A stretch of 64,000 nucleotides of DNA, taken from contig NC_016609.1 in NCBI RefSeq assembly GCF_000246855.1, forward strand, positions 4,650,001 to 4,714,000. Reading direction: 5' to 3'. The notes beneath the pieces are model-generated. The model searched no databases. It was not told the origin of the DNA and saw nothing but the letters and a program-made list of their open reading frames with translations. The position numbers and the translations under genes were made by a program. Positions 1-9,150 of the stretch are shown here, in pieces. Numbering within the stretch: the stretch's first letter is position 1; each line of letters starts with the position of its first letter. The stretch comes from Niastella koreensis GR20-10 (GTDB taxonomy: Bacteria > Bacteroidota > Bacteroidia > Chitinophagales > Chitinophagaceae).

Positions 1-1428
1 TTTCATGTATTCGATAAAGATGGCGATGGCAGTTTCACTTATTCTGCCTGGGGTAAGGGAAGCGAAAAATATATGAACCCCAACAGCCTGGGCGATGTAC
101 TTATTCTGCCTACTACCACCAAACTGGGAACCCTTTCAGGAAAATTAAAGTGGGACAAACCGATATCGGCAAAATTACCCGGTCAGGTTTGTTTGATCGC
201 CAATAAAAACCTGTGGGTGGCAACAACGTTGGACAGCCAGGGAAACTATTCAGCCATTGTACCTGTTGGCAAATACGAGATTGGTTTACGTGACAGGTAT
301 TACCGCACCGACAACCAGGTGTTTGGCACCTTGCTTCAAAAGCCGGTTACGGTAGATGTAAAAGCTGCACAAAATACAACCGCCCGTGATGTTATCATAC
401 CTTCCACGCCTGTACCTGATCTTCTTCCGGAGAAAGGCGTACTGTTTGACTTTACAGCATCCAATCCGAGCCAGGTTGATAATTTTATTGAAACTTACAT
501 GAAGTATTATAGCATACCCGGTGTTTCACTGGCTTTAATAAAAGATGGCAAAATGGTGTATCATAAAACCTATGGAGTTCGCAACGCCATGACCGGTGAA
601 AAAGTGGATGATAATACGTTGTTTGAAGCCGCCTCTGTTACCAAACCGGTGTTTGCCTTTTCGGTTGAACGGCTGGCAGAACGCGGCATCATCAACCTCG
701 ATCAACCGTTATACACGTATCTTCCTTATAAGGATATAGAATATGACGAGCGTTATAAGTTAATGACCGCCCGGCATGTGCTCACCCACCGCACTGGTTT
801 TCCCAACTGGCGCTGGATGAACGAAAGCGGCAAACTGGACCTCAAATTCGCCCCCGGCACCGGCTATGGTTATTCGGGCGAAGGGTTCGAATACCTGAAA
901 ATGGTAATTGAAAAGATCACGGGCAAACCGGTAGAACAGGTACTAAAGGAAGAAGTAATTGAACCGATCGGGTTGTATCATACATTCTTCTCAAAAAACG
1001 ATTCGCTGCTACGCGTGAAGGCTAATGGACACTACGACAACCGGCCAAGCAAAATCGATCCGCCTGAAAAACCAGGCATGGCTTATTCCATGCATACCGA
1101 AGCAGCCATCTTTACGCGGTTTATGATCTATTTATTAGAACAAAAAGGACTGTCGCCCGCCATGTACGACAGCATCCTTACCAAACATTCTGAAGACACC
1201 ACGTATCACCCAAGATACCCGAGCTATATTGGCATGAGCCTGGAGATCCGCGAAACACCCTATGGCAAATCGTTTGGCCATGGTGGCAATAACGGAGATT
1301 TCAAATGTAAGTTTGAAGTATACAAAGACCTGAAAATGGGTTACGCCATATTTACCAATTCCAATACATCCGATCAATTACTGGAAAACCTGCGTAAGTT
1401 GCTGGTAGAAGGGAAAGACAAGCCATAA
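1..1428 (+). CDS. Serine hydrolase, beta-lactamase/PBP-like (5' partial)
   Basis: The frame is open from base 1, so the gene begins upstream of the window; the ATG at 73 is only an internal Met. The first visible residues contain an acidic DKDGDGS turn and a beta-sandwich-like region (to about residue 115 after that Met), followed by a class C beta-lactamase-type domain. The nucleophile motif Ser-x-x-Lys is SVTK (bases 634-645), the Tyr motif is a YSG in GYGYSGEGF, and HGG near 1280 replaces the KTG box. The family hydrolyses esters or peptides, usually in the periplasm or on the surface; the substrate here cannot be told. A strong hairpin follows the stop at 1452-1476. Confidence 0.88.
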   Translation, partial: FHVFDKDGDGSFTYSAWGKGSEKYMNPNSLGDVLILPTTTKLGTLSGKLKWDKPISAKLPGQVCLIANKNLWVATTLDSQGNYSAIVPVGKYEIGLRDRYYRTDNQVFGTLLQKPVTVDVKAAQNTTARDVIIPSTPVPDLLPEKGVLFDFTASNPSQVDNFIETYMKYYSIPGVSLALIKDGKMVYHKTYGVRNAMTGEKVDDNTLFEAASVTKPVFAFSVERLAERGIINLDQPLYTYLPYKDIEYDERYKLMTARHVLTHRTGFPNWRWMNESGKLDLKFAPGTGYGYSGEGFEYLKMVIEKITGKPVEQVLKEEVIEPIGLYHTFFSKNDSLLRVKANGHYDNRPSKIDPPEKPGMAYSMHTEAAIFTRFMIYLLEQKGLSPAMYDSILTKHSEDTTYHPRYPSYIGMSLEIRETPYGKSFGHGGNNGDFKCKFEVYKDLKMGYAIFTNSNTSDQLLENLRKLLVEGKDKP

Positions 1429-1451
1429 AACACAAATAACATTTTTAACCA

Positions 1452-1484
1452 GGGGGTGATTGGCGCAATCACCCCCTACATTTG
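1452..1484 (+). promoter_or_regulatory. 10-bp hairpin abutting a -7 box upstream of MFS gene
   Basis: GGGGGTGATT (1452-1461) pairs perfectly with AATCACCCCC (1467-1476) around a 5-base loop. It is immediately followed by TACATTTG (1477-1484), which fits the Bacteroidota -7 consensus TANNTTTG. The hairpin could end transcription of the serine hydrolase (no T-run, so weak) or be an operator for the exporter gene that starts at 1546. Confidence 0.45.
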
Positions 1485-1545
1485 TCCGCATTACCACCTG
1501 TTATAGTCAAATGTTATTGGCAACTTTGCGATACATTTATAAGAC

Positions 1546-2742
1546 ATGGACCCTGTAAAGAAAACTTTTGTCTCCAAGGAATTCATTGCCTTTACGGCCA
1601 GTTCAATGATACTGACGGCCTTAGGCATCGATATTATGCTGCCGGCGTTTGCAGATGTGCGCAAATACTTTTCAGCAGGCAATAGCAGCACCGAAACGGC
1701 CCAACTGGTTTCCTGCTTTTTTATGGGACAGGTAACCCAGATCCTGTTTGGCTACCTTACTGACAGGCTGGGACGCTTACCCATACTACGGGCTGGCATT
1801 GTCTTATATGTTATCACAGGCTTCCTAACCGCATTTGCGGGCAGTTTGTACTGGATGTATGTATTTCGCTTTGTTGCCGGTATGGGGGCAGCAGCTGTTT
1901 TTATGACCTCTATAGCCTCTGTACGTGACCGGTATGCGGGCGATGCCATGGCAAGGGTTATGTCGCTGGTGTTGTTTGTATTTCTGTTCACACCTGTAGT
2001 GGCACCTGCGTTGGGTGCTTTAGTGTTGAAGTTCTATTCGTGGCGGGTGGTCTTCGCCATTCCACCCAGCTTTGCGGTGATCGTATTTATCTGGTCATTC
2101 CGTATGCAGGAATCACATTCTGCAGCTGCCAGAGTAAAAAACGATCTCAAAAATACGCTGCAAAAACTTAGGACGATCATCCAGAACCAGACATTTGTGC
2201 GATATGTAACGATAGCCACCGTCCTCTTTTCAGTATTCAGCTCGTATATCTCCAGTTCAGAGCGTATTATAGGCACCATTTATCAACGGCCCAAACTCTT
2301 CCCGGTAATTTTCGGAACTATTGGTTTATTCATGGCAATCGCTGCCATTAGTAATTCTTATTTTTCAAAAAGATTCGGCGCGCGTAGAACGCTACGTATA
2401 CTATTAACGGGTTTTCTTGGTGTAGCAACTGTTCTTTTTGCATTGACACTTTTGTTGGGCGATCCACCGCCAGCCCTGTTGTTCTTCATATTGATGGGTA
2501 TTATCTGCTGTATATTTATTGCAGCTGATCCCAACAGCTCGGCCATTGCGCTTGAACCATTGGGTGATAAAGCAGGGTTGGCTGCATCAGTATATGGCAC
2601 TATCTTCTTCTTTGTAGGTTCCGGTATTGGCACCTTTATCAGCAACCAGTTAATAAAAGGCGTTGGTGCTTTAACAACCGGCTTTTTTGTAGCTGGACTG
2701 ATTGTAGTGATGTTGGTGAATGGTTCCCCGAAAAACGCATAA
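1546..2742 (+). CDS. Bcr/CflA-type MFS drug exporter
   Basis: A 398-residue inner-membrane protein with about 12 hydrophobic segments. The loop after helix 2 carries the MFS motif A, seen as GYLTDRLGRLPILRAG, and the length and N-terminal pattern (LGIDIMLPAF in helix 1) match the Bcr/CflA proton-antiport family, which exports drugs and small molecules. It stands alone behind a candidate -7 box at 1477-1484. No terminator is seen after its stop. The substrate cannot be predicted from sequence. Confidence 0.85.
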   Translation: MDPVKKTFVSKEFIAFTASSMILTALGIDIMLPAFADVRKYFSAGNSSTETAQLVSCFFMGQVTQILFGYLTDRLGRLPILRAGIVLYVITGFLTAFAGSLYWMYVFRFVAGMGAAAVFMTSIASVRDRYAGDAMARVMSLVLFVFLFTPVVAPALGALVLKFYSWRVVFAIPPSFAVIVFIWSFRMQESHSAAARVKNDLKNTLQKLRTIIQNQTFVRYVTIATVLFSVFSSYISSSERIIGTIYQRPKLFPVIFGTIGLFMAIAAISNSYFSKRFGARRTLRILLTGFLGVATVLFALTLLLGDPPPALLFFILMGIICCIFIAADPNSSAIALEPLGDKAGLAASVYGTIFFFVGSGIGTFISNQLIKGVGALTTGFFVAGLIVVMLVNGSPKNA

Positions 2743-2795
2743 AAGTCAAGCTGTGTAAGCTTATTGTATATTGAATTTTTCAATTAGCCTGGGAA

Positions 2796-2876
2796 CTATT
2801 TCCTTTTTTCTTCACTATCAAAACCTCCATTAGCAAAGGCTTCATCCATAATCTTCCAGAATAATTCTGTATTCAT
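2796..2876 (-). pseudogene. Truncated DUF4240-like N-terminus (26 codons)
   Basis: A 26-codon minus-strand frame starts at ATG 2876-2874, overlapping the stop of the Pr6Pr gene as ATGA, and ends at TAG 2798-2796. The peptide begins MNTELFWKIMDEAF, which resembles the opening of DUF4240 proteins (a short Met, then FW-x-I-(I/M)-(D/E)). Nothing of the remaining domain follows in any frame. I read it as the 5' stub of a deleted downstream gene of the same operon; a genuine micro-ORF is the alternative. Confidence 0.4.
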
Positions 2877-3481
2877 CTTCGTTTAAGTTTTACTTTCCTT
2901 GTAGCAAACATAATAAGCAGTATTTGAATTACAACAAAAAAAACCAGGATCAATACCCCATTCAATAAAGCCCTGCCCATCCCCAGTTGACTGGCATCGA
3001 TAAACGGATAAGGATAATTATAGGAGATCATTCCTCTCACCAATATGTAAACAAAATACACAAGCGGGTATATTAACCATCCGGGTATTTGTTTGTAATG
3101 GATGGCCGGTTTCTCCTCATATAAATACCAATAGATAGTAACGAGTATTGGAACAACTGTATGCAATAATTCATCAACTACCCATTGCAACCCCGTTGGT
3201 TGCCATAGATGCCGTAACAGGAACTGATACACTAAACCAACAATGAGAATATAACTGGTAACAGCCGTTAGTTTACCTGCCTTTTGGGTTATTCTTATAT
3301 GTAGCAGCCTTCCGGTAAAAAACAAAGCTACCAGGGTGTTAGTGAGAATGGTAAAGAAACTTAAAAAGCTAACAAGTGTTTCCCCAATACCCAATTCCCT
3401 GTTTTCCAGCATCAATACTAATTGAGTAATAACTGCAAACCAGGCTAATAAAGCAATGATTATGGCGAGTATACGCTGCAT
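2873..3481 (-). CDS. Pr6Pr family integral membrane protein
   Basis: A 202-residue protein with six predicted membrane helices and almost no soluble part. The start (IIIALLAWFAVITQLVLML), the SFFTILTNTLV stretch in helix 2 and the RGMISYNYPYPFID segment near the end are characteristic of Pr6Pr/FAR-17a-like bacterial membrane proteins, whose biochemical role is unknown. Its stop overlaps the start of a truncated DUF4240-like frame, so it was probably the first gene of a two-gene unit. Confidence 0.75.
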   Translation of the reverse strand: MQRILAIIIALLAWFAVITQLVLMLENRELGIGETLVSFLSFFTILTNTLVALFFTGRLLHIRITQKAGKLTAVTSYILIVGLVYQFLLRHLWQPTGLQWVVDELLHTVVPILVTIYWYLYEEKPAIHYKQIPGWLIYPLVYFVYILVRGMISYNYPYPFIDASQLGMGRALLNGVLILVFFVVIQILLIMFATRKVKLKRR

Positions 3482-3676
3482 AGCTTATGAGTTTAGCAAC
3501 CCTAATTTAACCTTTTTAACCTTATTTATGGGGAATCTGATCACGTGAAAAACGCTTGGGCATCATGAGCCTATTTTTACAGAACCCGCTACCAGAGCAG
3601 GTTTTAACTTTTTACAAGGTCCTTACCGATACTAAAAACAGCGTTAGGTTGATTTCCAGGGGGCCCAAACGCGGTG

Positions 3677-3684
3677 TATGTTTG
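3677..3684 (+). promoter_or_regulatory. Candidate -7 box for the small secreted protein gene
   Basis: TATGTTTG fits TANNTTTG and lies 86 bases before the ATG at 3771, leaving a long A-rich leader. No convincing -33 TTTG at the usual spacing is visible, so this is tentative. Confidence 0.3.
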
Positions 3685-3770
3685 CATTACGAAACGCAGC
3701 TGACACAGACAAAAAGTGAACCGATCGTAAAAATACGCAAACAAGAAATATACATAAAAAGATTACAATT

Positions 3771-4172
3771 ATGAAAGCAAGTAAATTAACAATCGCCCTT
3801 TTTACCTTAATCACTTTAACCGTAGGTTTTTCAACTGTAACCCTGGCCAGCGAAGAGCCTAAAAAGGCTGGTACTACTGAACTGAAGTTCATCGGCAACC
3901 TGAACAACTCACCAGTATTTGAATTGAGCCTGCTTAATTCAACAGAAGATGAACTCGCTGTAACCTTCCGTGATGACGCCGGTAACATCGTTTACACAAA
4001 TACTTTCAAAGGTTCTGGCATCAACAAGAAGTTCCTGTTGAAATCTGATGGCTTTGAGAATACAGGTTTGAATGTAACAGTTAAGTCTGCAAAAAGTAAC
4101 ACTACTGAGGTGTATGCTATCAAAACCAACAACACTTACGTTGAAGAAACAGAAGTAAACAAAGTAAAGTAA
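3771..4172 (+). CDS. Small secreted protein of unknown function
   Basis: A 133-residue protein with a clear signal peptide (MKASKLTIALFTLITLTVGF, cleavage probably after LAS near residue 26). The mature part of about 105 residues is beta-rich (alternating FELSLLNSTEDELAVTF, then NIVYTNTFKG), without cysteines or a recognised domain. It looks like a compact periplasmic beta-sandwich. It has its own strong terminator at 4216-4244, so it is probably transcribed alone. I do not recognise the family. Confidence 0.8.
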   Translation: MKASKLTIALFTLITLTVGFSTVTLASEEPKKAGTTELKFIGNLNNSPVFELSLLNSTEDELAVTFRDDAGNIVYTNTFKGSGINKKFLLKSDGFENTGLNVTVKSAKSNTTEVYAIKTNNTYVEETEVNKVK

Positions 4173-4215
4173 TAAGCTTAGTACCACGAACGTTACAATA
4201 AAGATCCGCAACTGG

Positions 4216-4244
4216 TCCCCCGATTTTATCGGGGGATTTTTTTT
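4216..4244 (+). terminator. Intrinsic terminator
   Basis: TCCCCCGAT (4216-4224) pairs with ATCGGGGGA (4228-4236), followed by eight T (4237-4244). It ends the small secreted protein gene. Confidence 0.88.
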
Positions 4245-4251
4245 ATGCAAT

Positions 4252-4279
4252 AAAAAAACCACAAAACAATGTTTTGTGG
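4252..4279 (-). terminator. Second minus-strand terminator after susD
   Basis: CCACAAAAC (4259-4267) pairs with GTTTTGTGG (4271-4279). On the minus strand the hairpin is followed by seven T (complement of 4252-4258). It would act as a back-up for the SusC/SusD transcript coming from the right. Confidence 0.55.
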
Positions 4280-4367
4280 GTGTGAAATATAACTTAGTAT
4301 GCATTCCTGCTCTATCTGAAATAACCAAGCAGCTGAATTTTTACCAATAAACGTGCAAATAACACGG

Positions 4368-4411
4368 AAAAAGGGCCCCTCCAGTTTAACACTTTTACGG
4401 GGCCCTTTTTT
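4368..4411 (-). terminator. Terminator of the sigma/FecR/SusC/SusD unit
   Basis: A perfect 12-bp stem (AAAAAGGGCCCC at 4368-4379 with GGGGCCCTTTTT at 4399-4410) with a 19-base loop lies 39 bases after the susD stop. It is symmetrical and could work in both directions. Confidence 0.75.
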
Positions 4412-4449
4412 GCCGGGATACAGATTGCGTTAATACGGAATAAGGGTTA

Positions 4450-6042
4450 TCAATAACCGAAATTCTGTTGTAAACCGGGGTTCAGGATACGTTCGGCTGC
4501 CGGAATGGGGAAAATGCGCTTGTTTTTATCGGCGTCTGTTTTAAAACCCCAGGCATCTTCATACCGCCCAAACCGGATCAAATCGGTGCGGCGGGTGTTC
4601 TCCCAATTTAGTTCGTGCGCCCGCTCTTTTAACATATCATCCAACGTAAGGTTAGTCATAGGAGCTGCCTTTCTGGTTGTTCGCAGATCGTTCACCAATG
4701 AAAGTGCAGTAGTATTGTAAGTTGGTGCAGCGCCGCGCAAAATAGCCTCGGCCTTCATCAATTGAATTTCTGCCAAACGAAATACCGGCACATCGTTGCT
4801 TTGGTTACGATCGGTTGCCGTTACATCGGGATAATACTTGTTATTGCGGATCCCTTTTGCTTTCGCCAGTTCATCACCTCCCGCTTCAAATTTGGCCACA
4901 TCACGTAAAGTTACATCGGCGCTAAAATTGAGTTGCCAGGTCACTGGTGTACTGCCATCGGTACCGGTATAGGTTGCATCAAGACCTACTTTAGTAGTAG
5001 TGATGTTTATTGGATTGCCCGCAAAATCAAATTGTTTACCAACAAGCCAAAGGGCTGTACGTACATCGTTCGGGTCATCGAAAAATGCATAGTATGATGC
5101 TATAGTGCTTACCGGGTTACTCAGGCGATACGCCAACCCATATTTTGCCTGTAATGCCGGATGAAAGGAATACCAGGTAAATTGTTCGCCCTGCGCTGCT
5201 GCATGGTCATAAGGAATGGCAAAGATGAATTCCGGTGTTTGCGGGCCATTGTCGGGGTAAAACATTTTCGCATAATCAGCAGCCAGTTTGTATTTGCCGG
5301 ATTGAATAATCGTATCGCAGGCGGCCACACAATCGTTATACCGGTTAACGCCGGTATATATTGCTGCATTCAGGTACAGCCTGGCCAGTAAGGCATAAGC
5401 TGTATACAGGTTAGGGCGGCCATACTGGGCAGCATCTATTGCCCTGCTTAGGTCGGGCAGCGTGGCTTTTATTTCCGACTCAATGAGATTAAATGCCTCC
5501 ACACGGCTTTTCTGTACTGGTTTGATGGTATCGCCAAAAGCAATGGGCATGGGTATATTTCCATACGCATCCATCATATAGTAAAACATAAGGGCCCGCA
5601 ACAAGCGGATCTCTGCCGCTAAACTCTTTTTTACCGGGCTGTCTTTTGATGCGGCAAATAAAGCCAGAATACGGTTACAGGTGCTGATGGTGGTGAAACC
5701 CCAGGTCCAGCTGTCGCCAACGATCGGGTTATCTGGTGTCCAGCTATGGTAATGCAATTGTTGATAGCGGCCACCATCGTACCAGCCCCCCGCCCGGCTT
5801 GGAAGAATAGCCTCATCGGTGCTCAGCGTTTGCAGCTGCCAGTAAGCCAGGCAGAATGAACCGCGGAAACTGACGTAAGCAGGGCCCACAGCGGCAATGA
5901 ACTGCTGATCGGTTTCCGGAAAGCTTTGCGGGGTCAGTTGATTTTCTACCGGTACATCTATTTTGGTACAGGCGCCCAATACAAGTAACCCGGCCAGTAT
6001 AATGCAATAGCTATTTATCAGTTTCATACAATCGGAGTTCAT
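4450..6042 (-). CDS. SusD/RagB-like surface glycan-binding lipoprotein
   Basis: A 530-residue lipoprotein: signal peptide with lipobox LGAC, then the TPR-rich SusD fold (RALMFYYMMDAYGNIP near residue 150, a family hallmark) and the C-terminal LIRFGRYEDAWGFK...IFPIPAAE region. SusD proteins sit on the cell surface as a lid over their SusC channel and capture oligomeric nutrients. The first Met overlaps the susC stop as ATGA (6042-6039), so translation is coupled; the Met at 6027 (MKLINSY) gives a more normal signal peptide and is an equally good start. No enzyme gene follows, so the ligand is unknown. Confidence 0.93.
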   Translation of the reverse strand: MNSDCMKLINSYCIILAGLLVLGACTKIDVPVENQLTPQSFPETDQQFIAAVGPAYVSFRGSFCLAYWQLQTLSTDEAILPSRAGGWYDGGRYQQLHYHSWTPDNPIVGDSWTWGFTTISTCNRILALFAASKDSPVKKSLAAEIRLLRALMFYYMMDAYGNIPMPIAFGDTIKPVQKSRVEAFNLIESEIKATLPDLSRAIDAAQYGRPNLYTAYALLARLYLNAAIYTGVNRYNDCVAACDTIIQSGKYKLAADYAKMFYPDNGPQTPEFIFAIPYDHAAAQGEQFTWYSFHPALQAKYGLAYRLSNPVSTIASYYAFFDDPNDVRTALWLVGKQFDFAGNPINITTTKVGLDATYTGTDGSTPVTWQLNFSADVTLRDVAKFEAGGDELAKAKGIRNNKYYPDVTATDRNQSNDVPVFRLAEIQLMKAEAILRGAAPTYNTTALSLVNDLRTTRKAAPMTNLTLDDMLKERAHELNWENTRRTDLIRFGRYEDAWGFKTDADKNKRIFPIPAAERILNPGLQQNFGY

Positions 6043-9000
6043 AAACCAACATTTAAACCAAACATAAAGGACCTGGTACGGGGATAATAATCCTTGTTAT
6101 CGATGCCTGGCGTAATACCACCCAGTGAAATCTCAGGATCGAGACCGCGGTATTGGGTAATCAATGCCAGGTTATTACCCGAAGCATAGATGCGTATTGA
6201 ACGGATGCCTTTGATCAATGCAGGAATAGTATAACCTAATGTCGCATTATCCAGGCGCAGGTAAGCCGCATTCTCAATATACCGGGTGGAATAGAAATAG
6301 CCGTAGAGGTCGTTGGGTGAATCATTCGCCGAATATTGTGGAATGTTATAGGACGTTGCTGCGTCGGGACGGTTAAGATCGGCCAGCGTGGCATTCATAA
6401 CCTTAGCACCTAGTGAAGCTCTCACAAAAATGTTCAGATCAAAGCTCTTATACTTCAGGTTGTTGTTCCAGCCAATCAGCAATTTGGGTTGTGCGCTTCC
6501 TGCATAGGCATTATCAATATAAGTTCTGGGCGATGGGGTGATCTTGCCATCCTTATCGTACCACTGGGAGATGCCGTTTGCATCTTTTCCGGCATACCTG
6601 AAGGTGAAGAACTGGCCAACGGGGTAGCCTGACTTCAGGATCTGTACATAGGCGCCGGTTTGGTTTTGTCCGCCCGGAGAAGCTCCCGGGGGATAGATGG
6701 AGTCCAGTTTATAAATATTGTTTGATAAGGAAAGTACCTTATTGCTGTTATGTGCCAGGTTCATCGAACTTGTCCATCGGAAACCGGCCGTCTTTACCGG
6801 CATGGCATCGATGGTCATTTCAAATCCCCGGTTTGAAATAGCGCCAACGTTTGCGGTATAGGTGGAGGTGAAAAATTGCGTAGTAGACACCGGATAAAAC
6901 CAGATGAGATCGCTGGTCTTTTTGTTGTAATATTCAATGGTGGCTCTTACTTTACCTTTCAGTACAGCAAAGTCGATAGCGGTATTGAACATAGCCGTCT
7001 TTTCCCATTTCAGATCGGGGTTATCGTTTTGAGCGGGACCAATAGCATTTATAAATGAATTATTGTAAAAGAACTGGCCGGATGAGCTGTACTGAACTTT
7101 TGAGATCAATGGATCAAATCCTAATGAATTACCGGTGATGCCATAACTAACCCGCCATTTCAGGTCGCTGAATATTTGCTGCGTTTTAAGAAAGGATTCA
7201 TCGATGGCGCGCCAGGCAAATGAAACGGAAGGAAAAGTAGCCCAGCGGTTATTAACACCAAAAGCAGAAGAGGCGTCACGACGAAGTGACGCCTGCAGCA
7301 AATACTTATCGCGAAAGCTATATCTGGCGCGGGTATAAAATGAAATAAGCCGCAGCTTTTGATATGGCGTAGTTCCCCAGTCGTTTCGATAGTTACCGGT
7401 GGGGCTTCCCAAACCTATATTGGTATACCCCAGCGCATCGGTAGGAAAGTTCTGGTTGCTGGCCTGAAAGCCATCGCCATTCACATCTTCCTGCCAGCTA
7501 TAACCGCCCAGGATGTTGATGTCGTGTTCACCTGGTTTGCGGGCGAAGGTGAAAAAGGTTTCCAGCATTTTCCGGGTGCTCTCGTAAGCAGAGCGATACG
7601 CCACGCCGTTCCGGCCGGTTTGCAGGGTATACTGGCTTGTATAATAGGTTCCACTATTCCGCTGTTCGTTTTGTGAAGTGAGGCTCAGGTCGTATTTAAA
7701 ACCAAACGGCAACAACACTTCCGCAGTCCCGTTCAACAGGGATGTTTTTGTTTTTACCTTTTGCCAGGCGTTGTTTTGTAACGACACCGGGTTGTAATAC
7801 TGTACGCGTTGTAAATTCTCTGTATAAGTTCCATCTGCCTGTTTCACCGGCACCGTGGGCAAATAACGCAACATGTTAAACAGAATGATGTTTTGATCGG
7901 GCAGCAGGTTGGCATTATTGGTAGAAGAACTAATCAGCAAACTCAACTTCAGGTGATTGCCGAGCGCTTTTTGTTCAAGGCTGGCCCGGCCGATCAACCT
8001 GTTCATACCCGTGTTTCTCAATACCCCTTTATTGTCGAGATAACTAACAGCGGCATTATACATTAAGTTATTGGCGCCGCCACTGAACGCCAGGTGCTGG
8101 CTTTGTGATACCGCTGTTTGGGACACTTCCTTTTGCCAGTCGGTATTGGCGCCCTGGTCGTCGGAAGGGCTGAGCGCCTGGTTGTTTTTAGCCAGGTAGG
8201 CTTTCAACTGACCGGCGTCCATCATTTTAATGCGACGGGCCACTTGCTCAACCGAGATATAACTGTTATAATTTACCTGCGTTTGTGAGGGACGCCCTTT
8301 TTTTGTAGTAACGACAATAACGCCATTGGAAGCCCTGGTTCCATAGATGGCCGTAGCAGACGCATCTTTCAATACATCGATGGCAGCAATATCATCCAAT
8401 GCTATCAGCTTGATATCGGCGCCCGGCACTTCATCGATCACATAAAATGGTTCCTGTGCAGCACCGGATCGCAAGGTAGAAGGACCACGCAGCGTAATCG
8501 TAGGCGTGCCATTAGGATCGCCTGAACGCGTAATGGTTAACCCGGCCACTTTGCCTTGCAACAGCCCGGCCGGGTTATTAAAATTTCCCTGGTTGAACTC
8601 CCCGCTTTTTACCGTACTAATGGAACTGGTCAATAATTTACGCGACTGGCGGCCATACCCTACCACAACCACTTCATTAAGGTCCTGGCCTTTTACAGAA
8701 TCAGTACTGCTTTCGCCGGGGCTTTCATTAAGATTACCTGCACTGGATACTTTTTTGTGATAATTGGGATCTGCGGTCAATATCACCAGGCTGCCTTTGA
8801 ACGACCAGGTGAGCGGACTGCCCACGAAGATCTTATTCAGCACCTGGCTGGCCGTTGCATCTTTCAGCTGCACCGTCACTTCCCTGCCATAGAGCGCTAA
8901 ATTTGTTTCGTTATAAGAGAAGCTTAGTCCATACTGTTTTTCCAGTTCGGTAAAAACCTGGCGCAGGTTGGCGTGTTTAAAATGTATACTTGCTTTTTTT

Positions 9001-9116
9001 CCACTGTCCTGCGCACAGAGATCGACTGTAAGGAAAAATACAATCACCAAGGGCAGCACATTTCTAACCCTGCGGGTTAGGGGTCGGTTTAATAGTCCCT
9101 TTGGCTTTTTTTTCAT
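6039..9116 (-). CDS. SusC-like TonB-dependent outer-membrane transporter with STN domain
   Basis: A 1025-residue receptor: signal anchor (to about 35), STN domain (about 44-115, IHFKHANLRQVFTELEKQYG) typical of receptors that signal through FecR, TonB-box-like DLNEVVVVGYG (145-155), plug with the SusC hallmark DVLKDASATAIYGTRASNG, then a 22-strand barrel ending in FMFGLNVGL. The usual carboxypeptidase-regulatory-like domain between STN and plug is absent; only about 30 residues of linker are there. It lies 34 bases after fecR and overlaps susD. Together with the upstream sigma/FecR pair it forms a trans-envelope regulated uptake unit. Confidence 0.94.
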   Translation of the reverse strand: MKKKPKGLLNRPLTRRVRNVLPLVIVFFLTVDLCAQDSGKKASIHFKHANLRQVFTELEKQYGLSFSYNETNLALYGREVTVQLKDATASQVLNKIFVGSPLTWSFKGSLVILTADPNYHKKVSSAGNLNESPGESSTDSVKGQDLNEVVVVGYGRQSRKLLTSSISTVKSGEFNQGNFNNPAGLLQGKVAGLTITRSGDPNGTPTITLRGPSTLRSGAAQEPFYVIDEVPGADIKLIALDDIAAIDVLKDASATAIYGTRASNGVIVVTTKKGRPSQTQVNYNSYISVEQVARRIKMMDAGQLKAYLAKNNQALSPSDDQGANTDWQKEVSQTAVSQSQHLAFSGGANNLMYNAAVSYLDNKGVLRNTGMNRLIGRASLEQKALGNHLKLSLLISSSTNNANLLPDQNIILFNMLRYLPTVPVKQADGTYTENLQRVQYYNPVSLQNNAWQKVKTKTSLLNGTAEVLLPFGFKYDLSLTSQNEQRNSGTYYTSQYTLQTGRNGVAYRSAYESTRKMLETFFTFARKPGEHDINILGGYSWQEDVNGDGFQASNQNFPTDALGYTNIGLGSPTGNYRNDWGTTPYQKLRLISFYTRARYSFRDKYLLQASLRRDASSAFGVNNRWATFPSVSFAWRAIDESFLKTQQIFSDLKWRVSYGITGNSLGFDPLISKVQYSSSGQFFYNNSFINAIGPAQNDNPDLKWEKTAMFNTAIDFAVLKGKVRATIEYYNKKTSDLIWFYPVSTTQFFTSTYTANVGAISNRGFEMTIDAMPVKTAGFRWTSSMNLAHNSNKVLSLSNNIYKLDSIYPPGASPGGQNQTGAYVQILKSGYPVGQFFTFRYAGKDANGISQWYDKDGKITPSPRTYIDNAYAGSAQPKLLIGWNNNLKYKSFDLNIFVRASLGAKVMNATLADLNRPDAATSYNIPQYSANDSPNDLYGYFYSTRYIENAAYLRLDNATLGYTIPALIKGIRSIRIYASGNNLALITQYRGLDPEISLGGITPGIDNKDYYPRTRSFMFGLNVGL

Positions 9117-9150
9117 ACCATTAGTTAAGGTTTTACATTTTGGTCCCTTT

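Noticed and set aside
3556..3774. 72-codon plus-strand open frame before the small secreted protein gene
   Set aside because: No start context, no domain, and it overlaps the likely promoter of the following gene.
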